NCBI GenBank assembly: GCA_001508835.1
Contig: LGFB01000025.1
Coordinates: 1-10,784, forward strand
Length of the DNA stretch: 10,784 bases
Reading direction: 5' to 3'
Origin: a bacterium 42_11
Lineage (GTDB): Bacteria; Synergistota; GBS-1
Positions 1 to 6,358 of this stretch are shown here, one piece after another. The translations under genes and the position numbers were made by a program. The notes under the pieces were generated by a model. It searched no databases, was not told the DNA's origin, and was given only the letters and a program-made list of their open reading frames with translations. Numbering within the stretch: position 1 is the stretch's first letter; each line of letters begins with the position of its first letter.

Positions 1-92
1 ACTTTTAGCCCTTCAAATTTAACCAATGGTGATAAAATATCCCTCACCTTTTGAATGAGGTTTTCCAACTCTTCCTTGTTCTCAAAATACAT
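1..92 (-). CDS. Unidentified pdu-operon gene, 5' end only (cut by window edge)
   Basis: Thirty codons can be read from an ATG at 92 to the window edge. The start lies 17 bp after the stop of the preceding shell gene, with a modest GGGTGGG ribosome-binding sequence about 8 bases upstream. The visible protein begins MYFENKEELENLIQKVRDIL and continues with SPLVKFEGLK. Residues 7-20 form a plausible amphipathic helix with hydrophobic residues at 9, 12, 13, 16, 19 and 20. Such a helix resembles the N-terminal encapsulation peptides of microcompartment cargo such as PduP. Position after the shell genes would suit pduL, pduP or another cargo gene, but no catalytic motif is visible and I do not recognise the family. 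The operon clearly continues to the left. Confidence 0.7.
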   Translation of the reverse strand, partial: MYFENKEELENLIQKVRDILSPLVKFEGLK

Positions 93-109
93 TTTTAACC
101 CACCCAAAT

Positions 110-427
110 TTAATCTTCTTTCTCAATATCTATATCCTTTTCCCTTTCTTCCAATCCTTTAGGCAAAATACTCTCTGTATCACTATGAGGCCTCGGGATG
201 ACATGCACAGAAACAACTTCTCCTACTGCTTTAGCTGCTGCAACACCCGCGTCTACAGCTGCCTTTACCGCACCTACGTCACCCCTCACCATAACTGTAA
301 CTATTCCACCACCTGAAAGCCTTTTTCCAACCAAAACTACATTAGCAGCTTTCACCATCGCATCGGCTGCCTCTATTGCCCCAACCAAACCACGAGTTTC
401 TATCATACCCAATGCTTCCTTCACCAT
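110..427 (-). CDS. pduJ: Hexameric microcompartment shell protein, PduA/PduJ type
   Basis: This is a 105-residue single-BMC-domain protein of the kind that forms hexameric tiles in the Pdu shell facets. The diagnostic signatures are [11 protein letters not shown] (4-14), [11 protein letters not shown] (20-30), [17 protein letters not shown] (45-61) and HVIPRPHSD (75-83). It is nearly identical to the pduA product of this operon over much of the first 90 residues, but differs at the pore loop, SGGG at 38-41 instead of IGSA, and carries a charged tail (91-105). Family members are usually about 90-100 residues. It follows the tailed shell gene by 33 bp and precedes the left-edge gene by 17 bp. 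The ATG at 427 is preceded by a G-rich Shine-Dalgarno stretch. The choice of pduJ over a second pduA rests on position after pduGH and is not firm. Confidence 0.9.
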   Translation of the reverse strand: MVKEALGMIETRGLVGAIEAADAMVKAANVVLVGKRLSGGGIVTVMVRGDVGAVKAAVDAGVAAAKAVGEVVSVHVIPRPHSDTESILPKGLEEREKDIDIEKED

Positions 428-434
428 AAAAATT

Positions 435-449
435 CCCCTCCCTCCAACC
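435..449 (-). promoter_or_regulatory. G-tract ribosome-binding region of the pduJ-like gene, possible two-tier G-quadruplex
   Basis: On the minus strand this reads GGTTGGAGGGAGGGG, ending 7 bases before the ATG at 427. It serves as the Shine-Dalgarno region (GGAGG). It also has four G tracts separated by 1-2 bases, the minimum pattern for a two-layer RNA G-quadruplex. The quadruplex reading is inference only. Confidence 0.35.
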
Positions 450-460
450 TCTTGATTTAT

Positions 461-1009
461 TTACTTCTTTTTTCTTCCTCTCCTAGGCTTCTTCATCTGT
501 TTTTTTTTATCCTCTTTATAGGCTTCGCCTGTTTCTTCTTCTCCTTTCATAATGTCATCAGAAACCTTCTCTTCTTTACTTTCGTTTTCCTCAGGCTCCA
601 CTATAGTTTTATCTTCTTCAACTTTACTCAATTCAGTCTGAAGCTTTTCCTCAAGAGGAGATCCCGCTACTATTTCGGCTTTCGTTTCCTCAAGAATGGA
701 GGCCACCTCCGTTACTAACATAGTTTCCTTGTTATAAACCAATATAGGACACATAGACTCATCTGGTCTAGGTATAATAGCCATTGAAACGACCTTATTA
801 ACCTTTGAAGCTGCAGCACAAGCTGCCGCTAACGCGGCTTTAACCGCCGATACTTCACCCTTTATTTTTATGGTCATTATACCTCCCTTTGGGTTTTCCC
901 TTCCCACTAATTCAACGTTCGCAGCCTTACAAGCTGCATCAGCTGCCGTTATAGCTGCAACTAACCCCACTGTTTCTATGAAACCCAGTGCCCCCTTATT
1001 ATTTTTCAT
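461..1009 (-). CDS. BMC-domain shell protein with long acidic-then-basic C-terminal tail
   Basis: The protein has 182 residues. Residues 1-88 are a canonical hexamer-type BMC domain (GALGFIETVGLVAAI at 6-20, AADAACKAANVELVG at 22-36, KGEVSAVKAAL at 50-60, AIIPRPDES at 77-85). The remaining roughly 94 residues are a low-complexity tail. Residues 101-167 are rich in Glu, and 168-182 are strongly basic (11 of 15 are Lys or Arg, including KKPRRGRKKK). Residues 95-110 could form an amphipathic helix. PduK and EutK are known shell proteins with C-terminal extensions, and EutK's extension has been proposed to bind nucleic acid. This tail has neither a visible helix-turn-helix nor a cysteine cluster, so I do not call it PduK. 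The pore loop reads NPKGG (39-43), unlike PduA. Its ATG overlaps the pduH stop in ATGA. A run of nine A (complement of 500-508) precedes the basic tail. Confidence 0.85.
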   Translation of the reverse strand: MKNNKGALGFIETVGLVAAITAADAACKAANVELVGRENPKGGIMTIKIKGEVSAVKAALAAACAAASKVNKVVSMAIIPRPDESMCPILVYNKETMLVTEVASILEETKAEIVAGSPLEEKLQTELSKVEEDKTIVEPEENESKEEKVSDDIMKGEEETGEAYKEDKKKQMKKPRRGRKKK

Positions 1010-1521
1010 CCAGCTCCACCCCTATCCTTATAAAACTCCTTTATCACCAAATTAACTATCTTCTCCACTAACTCTTTATCGACATGGGTTTCTTTCTGAT
1101 TCCCCTTGGGGGAAGACGTGAAAGCATGGTTTCTTATAAATTCTCCTTTATCAACGATAGGTTCTCCCTTTACAAGTCTTGCTGCAACCTGACCCAACCA
1201 TCTAAGTTCAGAAGGCCCTTCCCAGGAAGAAACTATATAAGGAGGATAATCCAGCATGGAAAGTAAAGTAACCGCTCCCTCTCGTTCATCCAAACCTACA
1301 CCAACTTCTAATCTTGAAATCTTTGCAGCTTCCTTTGCCAAAGAAGCTGCTTTAAGCCCTGGTTTCTTATCCCACGCGATAGGCACTCCCTCTTCTTCAC
1401 AACCCACACTAACCCACCTTACATTACTCTCTGGACAAGTCTCACTAATCAACAAAACAACACATGGAAGATCTTTTTCTATTTCACTCAGGCGAACACC
1501 AAAATAGTTTTTCATGAACAA
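1006..1521 (-). CDS. pduH: Diol dehydratase reactivating factor, small subunit, with C-terminal extension
   Basis: PduH pairs with PduG in the chaperone-like complex that ejects inactivated cobalamin from diol dehydratase. Family hallmarks are CEEEGVPIAWD (41-51), a GVGLDER segment (75-80) and QVAARLVKGEPI (111-122), which matches the AARLVKG end of known PduH. The best-known enterobacterial PduH has about 116 residues; this one has 171 (169 from the ATG). The excess is mostly C-terminal: a linker (123-146), then a helix, DKELVEKIVNLVIKEF (148-163), that matches the encapsulation-helix pattern of PduB, PduD and PduE here. Start choice: TTG at 1521 directly abuts the pduG stop and lies 5 bases after AAAGGAG; an ATG at 1515 lies 11 bases after it. 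Either is possible. The gene ends in an ATGA overlap with the next shell gene. Confidence 0.9.
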   Translation of the reverse strand: MFMKNYFGVRLSEIEKDLPCVVLLISETCPESNVRWVSVGCEEEGVPIAWDKKPGLKAASLAKEAAKISRLEVGVGLDEREGAVTLLSMLDYPPYIVSSWEGPSELRWLGQVAARLVKGEPIVDKGEFIRNHAFTSSPKGNQKETHVDKELVEKIVNLVIKEFYKDRGGAG

Positions 1522-3372
1522 TCATACTCCTTTGACATTTAAAAACTTTTCCGCATAAGCCAAAACTAATCCTGTAGCAACTGCATTGCGTGGACCTTCA
1601 CTTCCCCTTATATTTGCTTTTCCTGCAACAACCCCAAACCGCGCCAAGGTATCAGTTATCATAGCAGGTATTTCAAAATCTAATGCTGAGCCCCCCACTA
1701 AAACCACATATTCAAGCAAACGAACATTCCCTGCAGGTGAAACTTTTTCCAAAGCTCTTAAGGCATTCGTAACGAATACCTCTCTTTTGGCCCTTCGCCT
1801 TATTTCTCTAACCCTTTCCAAGGGTAAATCTAAATCAAGAGGTATAAACAAATCATCGGTCACCATGAGAGCCAACCTTCCAAAAAGATTAGGAGATAAA
1901 GGGGTATCCAAGAAGCTAACCTTTCCATCCTCGTGCCTGATATGAAAAGGGCTTTCAACTTTACAGAGTGGGTATCTTTTTATAGACTCTACAAGTTCCA
2001 TATCTTCTATAGCTAACTCGCTTGCAATTATCGTATTAACCATATTTCCAGCCCCTGCAAGATGAATCAACTCGATATCACCATTTTCCTTCATAAAAGA
2101 AGCGTCCGTACTTCCAGCACCTAAATCCAAAATAGCAATAGGTCTTTTCGTTCCGGGCGTGGTCAAAGCTCCCCTCACAGCCATCTCAGCCTCTACGCCA
2201 CCAACCACTACCTCTACACCTGTTTCTTCTCTGATAGCCTCAGCTAACCGCTGCATAGGTAACTTCTGTGCTTCTACCATTACAGCAATAGCTACACCAT
2301 GCTCGTTTGAAAACTCTCCCGCAATGCCACCAACAATCCTTTGAGGAACTAAAACATCGACAGCCAAAAGGTCTTTTATATGAACATCGGATACGGGTAA
2401 ACCAGTTAGATTTGACATAGTTCTTCTTACCCTCTCCATCATGCCTCCTACATTTGTTCCAGGTTGTCCAAATATATCCCTTACTGGTTGGCTGTCAGCC
2501 AGAGCCTTCATTATAGCCTCAGCACCATCTTCAACATTAACAACTATTCTTCCCCTTGGCCCATCAATATAGATAGCACCTGCCGGGATCCTTCTCTCTT
2601 TAACCTCGCCCGCTGGCGTCTTGATAATAACGCCCGATCTATTACCTATTAAGGCTCTTGTAATTGGAACAACCTGTTTTGTTTCCTCGGGAGATAGATT
2701 AAATACTGTTGCAACCCCATAAGGATTTGACAATACCTCTATAACTCTACCCGGGGGTGCAACTTCAACACAACACAACATTCCTAACGGAACCTTTTCT
2801 ATGGAAGCAACTTCATCAACTATAGGAATTACCTTCTTCAATCTATTAACTATCAAGACCCCGTCATCCTTTTGGCAGATAGCCCCCTCTACCTCAATGC
2901 CTCTGTCAAAAGCGGCATTTATAACCTCAGCAGCCTTTTCATAATCCCAATCCCCAGGGATAACTAAAATAACCTTCTCTCCCGGAGGAACTTTATCAAT
3001 ATCCTTTATATGCCAGGTTTTCCCTACACCTATACCAACACCACCAGGAGTAGAGGGGTTATGGCCTATCATTGTAGATTCCGTAACTATTGTTTCCGTT
3101 ATAGTTTCCATAGCAACATCCCCTATCACAGGAGCAGCTTCATTAATGCAAATCAAATCTATTTCCGAGAAATCCTTCCTTTCCATTCCAATTTTTTCAA
3201 GCGCTAACCCCAGCGCCATCAAAACGCCCTTTACGTTTTGGGGCGTTCCCTTTATTCCAGTAGTTTGATATAACGAAGAAGCTAAAAACTCTATTTTCCC
3301 CTCCTCCACCTTTGCCAAAGCCACTTCGGTCGTCGCATTGCCAATGTCTACCCCCGCTATGACAGGCACCAT
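1522..3372 (-). CDS. pduG: Diol dehydratase reactivating factor, large subunit
   Basis: The 616-residue protein (enterobacterial PduG has about 610) is the ATP-hydrolysing large subunit of the reactivase, which uses an actin/Hsp70-like fold to swap damaged cobalamin for fresh adenosylcobalamin on the dehydratase. Visible motifs are the phosphate-1 loop GVDIGNATTE (7-16), the conserved block NEAAPVIGDVAMETITETI (77-95), STPGGVGIGVG (107-117), ADSQPVRDIFGQPGTNVGG (292-310), the second phosphate loop DLGAGSTDAS (416-425) and LVGGSALDFEIP (558-569). The sequence looks intact. Its ATG is only two bases after a GGGGGGG run, so the effective Shine-Dalgarno is probably the AAGGGG part. The gene lies 35 bp after pduE and abuts pduH with no gap, as expected for subunits of one complex. 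Confidence 0.97.
   Translation of the reverse strand: MVPVIAGVDIGNATTEVALAKVEEGKIEFLASSLYQTTGIKGTPQNVKGVLMALGLALEKIGMERKDFSEIDLICINEAAPVIGDVAMETITETIVTESTMIGHNPSTPGGVGIGVGKTWHIKDIDKVPPGEKVILVIPGDWDYEKAAEVINAAFDRGIEVEGAICQKDDGVLIVNRLKKVIPIVDEVASIEKVPLGMLCCVEVAPPGRVIEVLSNPYGVATVFNLSPEETKQVVPITRALIGNRSGVIIKTPAGEVKERRIPAGAIYIDGPRGRIVVNVEDGAEAIMKALADSQPVRDIFGQPGTNVGGMMERVRRTMSNLTGLPVSDVHIKDLLAVDVLVPQRIVGGIAGEFSNEHGVAIAVMVEAQKLPMQRLAEAIREETGVEVVVGGVEAEMAVRGALTTPGTKRPIAILDLGAGSTDASFMKENGDIELIHLAGAGNMVNTIIASELAIEDMELVESIKRYPLCKVESPFHIRHEDGKVSFLDTPLSPNLFGRLALMVTDDLFIPLDLDLPLERVREIRRRAKREVFVTNALRALEKVSPAGNVRLLEYVVLVGGSALDFEIPAMITDTLARFGVVAGKANIRGSEGPRNAVATGLVLAYAEKFLNVKGV
1527..1533 (-). promoter_or_regulatory. 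Ribosome-binding site of pduH inside the pduG 3' end
   Basis: AAAGGAG (read on the minus strand) is formed by the last sense codons of pduG. It is 5 bases from the TTG at 1521 and 11 bases from the in-frame ATG at 1515. Such overlap suggests translational coupling, which would help keep the two reactivase subunits in balance. Confidence 0.6.
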
Positions 3373-3407
3373 AACCCCCCCTTTTTTCTAAATCAATAAG
3401 TGAATTA

Positions 3408-3947
3408 TTACAATTCGAAGGGTCTCATACCCTTAAGTATGCGTCTTTTTTCGTAAACCTCAGCCGCTTCCCTTATAAACGCAGCGTTAATCTTAGCCCC
3501 GTATTTATTTTCCAATTCATCTGCTATGGATAACAGCTCCTCCTTAGAAGACCTATAGGGTCTCAATGCATTATAAATCTCTAAGAGTCTTTCATCGGGA
3601 ATCTTCGTAAGCTCAGCAGCTCTTCTAAGATTTAAAGCAAGCTGGGGTTTACCACAGGCTTCCGCAATTTGTGCTTGATACTCAAGAGCTTCAGGAGTAA
3701 TACGGAGGTCTTCAAAAGCGACCTTCCCATTCAAAACATTTTCAAGAGTTACTTCATCAATCCTTTTACCGGTAGGAGTTCTTAGAATCTCAGGTTTTTT
3801 GAAAAGCAAGGGATAATCTTGTGGAGAGACCCTTACTCCGCTCGATGGCTTTGGAGGAAGAGCGCTCTCACTTTTGCCCGAAAGCGTTTCTTGCAAGACC
3901 TTTCTTACCACTTCCGCAAGAAGCTGTTCATTTATCTCCTTCGCCAT
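3408..3947 (-). CDS. pduE: Propanediol dehydratase small subunit
   Basis: This is the 179-residue small subunit of the adenosylcobalamin-dependent dehydratase (enterobacterial PduE about 173). Characteristic blocks are DYPLLFKKPE (44-53), LENVLNGKV (68-76), LRITPEALEYQAQIAEACG (81-99), RRAAELTKIPDERLLEIYNAL (108-128), PYRSSKEELLSIADELE (130-146) and INAAFIREAAEVYEKR (153-168). Residues 5-22 form an amphipathic helix, INEQLLAEVVRKVLQETL, followed by a Ser/Pro-rich linker up to the folded domain near 40. That layout is typical of an encapsulation peptide that draws cargo to the shell. The gene starts 18 bp after pduD with a good GGGAGGTG ribosome-binding site. Confidence 0.97.
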   Translation of the reverse strand: MAKEINEQLLAEVVRKVLQETLSGKSESALPPKPSSGVRVSPQDYPLLFKKPEILRTPTGKRIDEVTLENVLNGKVAFEDLRITPEALEYQAQIAEACGKPQLALNLRRAAELTKIPDERLLEIYNALRPYRSSKEELLSIADELENKYGAKINAAFIREAAEVYEKRRILKGMRPFEL

Positions 3948-3965
3948 AATTTACACCTCCCAAAA

Positions 3966-4637
3966 TCATTTTAAAAACTCAACCTTAACTTCCATTGGAG
4001 GTTTGGATTCATCAACATATCTCGCTTCCTTGTTATGCAAAAGAGCAGCAAGCCCTTGATAACGAGGCCTCGCCATCGGGTCGTTCCTCGTAGGGACAGG
4101 AGTTGGATGCTCTCCCTTTGCATACTTGGCAGCATTGCGGCCTATAGATCTAAAAACCTCCGCATCAAGAAGAGGCGCTTGAGGGAATAATTCCAAGTTA
4201 CCTAACGGAGGCAAATCCTTATGGTGTATAACAGCAGTTCCTCTTGAAAGAATGCCTATCCCAACACCCGAACCCGAAAGATTTGCGGCTATCTTACCTA
4301 TAAACCCTACATCGCAAAGAGGATAAACTTTCACCACTCTCGCTTTCAAACCCTCCTCTTCTATGCCTGCTATGACTTGTCGCAACACTTCCGAATGTGG
4401 AACCCCTACTATGGTTTCATGGAAAACTGTACCAAACCCTGGTGAAATGCCAATTACAACCTCGCGAGGGTCAGTCCCTTTTTTCGCAGGACCTACTTCC
4501 ACAAGTTTCATATTAGCAACTTGAGAAGAAGTGGCAGAAGGAGCGGAGAAGGTAGATGAAGCCTTCCTTTCTGAAAGAACTTCTGCCAACACCTCTGCAA
4601 CTACCTTTCTAACAAGTTCCTCATTTATAGCAACCAT
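3966..4637 (-). CDS. pduD: Propanediol dehydratase medium subunit
   Basis: This 223-residue subunit (enterobacterial PduD about 224) helps form the cobalamin-binding interface with the large subunit. Family blocks are VVIGISPGFGTVFHETIVGVPHSEVLRQ (60-87), VVKVYPLCDVGFIGKIAANLSGSGVGIGI (101-129), SRGTAVIHHKDLPPLGNLELFPQAPLL (131-157) and YAKGEHPTPVPTRNDPMARPRYQ (172-194). Residues 4-21 are an amphipathic helix (INEELVRKVVAEVLAEVL) joined by a Ser/Ala/Thr linker. The N-terminus of PduD is an established targeting signal for the Pdu shell in Enterobacteria and Citrobacter. The start ATG has AAGGAGGGGGG upstream and lies 18 bp after the pduC stop. Confidence 0.98.
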   Translation of the reverse strand: MVAINEELVRKVVAEVLAEVLSERKASSTFSAPSATSSQVANMKLVEVGPAKKGTDPREVVIGISPGFGTVFHETIVGVPHSEVLRQVIAGIEEEGLKARVVKVYPLCDVGFIGKIAANLSGSGVGIGILSRGTAVIHHKDLPPLGNLELFPQAPLLDAEVFRSIGRNAAKYAKGEHPTPVPTRNDPMARPRYQGLAALLHNKEARYVDESKPPMEVKVEFLK

Positions 4638-4655
4638 ATTCTTTATCCCCCCTCC

Positions 4656-6329
4656 TTAAACATCCTCAGGCTTTATAGCCCACGGGATGTTCTTTATCTC
4701 CTCCCAACGTTCTTGACTTAGACGATATCCCGTTCCTGGTCCCATGTAGTCATTAGGATCATTTACAGCACTCCATACATAACCATTCTCATCTATCCAG
4801 GCAGAGGTTTGGAGATAATCGCCAGAAATACGTTGCTTCATCATCATCAAGATGGCCTCAGCAACATCTCTGAAACCCCTTTTTGCCAAAGCTTTTACAA
4901 TATCTACGGCGGTGATGCCTTCATTCAATAACCTATCAGCAGCCTTTAAATCTTCTGCCACATTTCGCGGTGGCATATCTTTACTTCCATGAGCATAAGT
5001 AGCTATTTCCACTTCCTCATCGGTAATCGGTGGGAACCCAAGCTCTTCATATACTGCTTGAAGGGCCCTCGCAGCTTTGTTTCTAACAGCAATAACTTCT
5101 TCCTCAGTCACAGGACGCAATCCACCATCGACCTTAAAATCCCTCTGGATAGCAAGATAGTCATCCACATCTTCAATATCCCAATTAGAACCAGCAAACA
5201 TGTTGTCATAATTGGGCACAGCAGAATACCCTGAGAATATAAGATCTGTCCCCGGGAAAAGCTGAGGAATGGTTCTCGCACATCTACGCAAATCTGAGTG
5301 GGAAAAAGTTTGGTCATTACCGGATGCTACTTCTAACCCACAAGCCATCGTTAACAAGTTTTCAGCAGCCACAACCCTTAGGCCATCAGGAACGGCACCA
5401 GGAACACCTATGCAAGATATAGAACCATTCTGTAACCCCTGGACGCCCGCTCCCTTAGTTACAAGAATACAACGCGCCTCAAGATAAAGCATACTCTTTC
5501 CCTCAGCAGCACCCATCTGAACTTCGCTACCAGTTCCACTTGTGAACCTCATCTTCATACCCCTACTTGCATAACAAGATGCCAAAAATGCCTTAGACCA
5601 CGGCGTGTCATCCCCATCAAGGAAAACTCTTTCAGTACCATATACAGAAACTGTCTCCGCGTATGCAGTAAGCCCCCTCATGCCAATCTTAAGCTCAAAG
5701 GACTCTTCAAGAGCATCCTGACTCATTACTCCGGGTCTACCCACTTGTCCTCCTATCAACAGAGATAGAGCATTCAGAGGCGCATAACGGTTAACAGCTA
5801 CAGTCGTTTCAATTTCAACAAAACCTCTCAACGCAGCTTCGGCAGCATCACAAGCAAGTAGTACGGGATTATCCGTCGCACTAGTAACATGAGCCTGATT
5901 CTTAGGTGTTTTTCTTACCCTCATTTTCTGCATAGCCATCATTATTTCAACAATATTCAAGTGTTTCATAACAGCAGTTAGCTTTGCAGGGGTTAAACCG
6001 CCAAAAATTCTTCTAACTTCCTCTGCAGGACAATTTACATCCACAAGCATCTTTGCGAGTTCCAGCTCTGATTTGGCCATAGCCTCTTCCGCCACAGAAA
6101 GGTCAATTGCGTAGTCCGCGATAAACTGGTCAATCATATCAAACTCTTCACGTCTTTTACCATCCATTTCTACAACTTTGCCATTTTCAATTTTAATAGA
6201 AGGAACAGGGTCATTCGGACTATCTATTGCCACAAGCCCAACCTCTGGCCACTCTGCAATAAATCCATCTTTATGAACAGGTCGGGCCTCTAATACCTCG
6301 AAACGCTTGCTTCTCTTTCTTTCAGCCAT
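4656..6329 (-). CDS. pduC: Propanediol (diol) dehydratase large catalytic subunit
   Basis: This is the catalytic (beta/alpha)8-barrel subunit of adenosylcobalamin-dependent diol dehydratase, converting 1,2-propanediol to propionaldehyde or glycerol to 3-hydroxypropionaldehyde. It has 557 residues against about 554 in enterobacterial enzymes. Aligned by eye to the Klebsiella diol dehydratase (offset +4), all known substrate and potassium-site residues are present: His147 (QAHVT), Glu174 (ETTVAV), Glu225 (YAETVSVYGTE), Gln300 (GLQNGS), Asp339 (GNDQTFSHSD) and Ser366 (FSGYSAVPNYDNMFAGSN). The specificity-associated Ser305 and Gln340 match diol dehydratase, but diol and glycerol dehydratases cannot be separated safely by eye. 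It has no encapsulation helix, so targeting probably depends on PduD and PduE. The start ATG follows GAGGAGGGGG. Confidence 0.98.
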   Translation of the reverse strand: MAERKRSKRFEVLEARPVHKDGFIAEWPEVGLVAIDSPNDPVPSIKIENGKVVEMDGKRREEFDMIDQFIADYAIDLSVAEEAMAKSELELAKMLVDVNCPAEEVRRIFGGLTPAKLTAVMKHLNIVEIMMAMQKMRVRKTPKNQAHVTSATDNPVLLACDAAEAALRGFVEIETTVAVNRYAPLNALSLLIGGQVGRPGVMSQDALEESFELKIGMRGLTAYAETVSVYGTERVFLDGDDTPWSKAFLASCYASRGMKMRFTSGTGSEVQMGAAEGKSMLYLEARCILVTKGAGVQGLQNGSISCIGVPGAVPDGLRVVAAENLLTMACGLEVASGNDQTFSHSDLRRCARTIPQLFPGTDLIFSGYSAVPNYDNMFAGSNWDIEDVDDYLAIQRDFKVDGGLRPVTEEEVIAVRNKAARALQAVYEELGFPPITDEEVEIATYAHGSKDMPPRNVAEDLKAADRLLNEGITAVDIVKALAKRGFRDVAEAILMMMKQRISGDYLQTSAWIDENGYVWSAVNDPNDYMGPGTGYRLSQERWEEIKNIPWAIKPEDV

Positions 6330-6358
6330 CTGAGATCCCCCTCCTCAATAAACCGAAA

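Noticed and set aside
452-718. Phe/Leu-rich plus-strand frame resembling a membrane protein
   Set aside because: It is the complement of the Glu/Lys-rich tail of the shell gene, where GAA and AAG codons read as TTC and CTT; no ribosome site.
1586-1945. 119-codon plus-strand frame opposite pduG
   Set aside because: Antisense to conserved C-terminal pduG sequence and has no family features.
5108-5317. 69-codon minus-strand frame inside pduC
   Set aside because: It lies in another frame of the conserved catalytic gene, which is intact through this region; no ribosome site of note.
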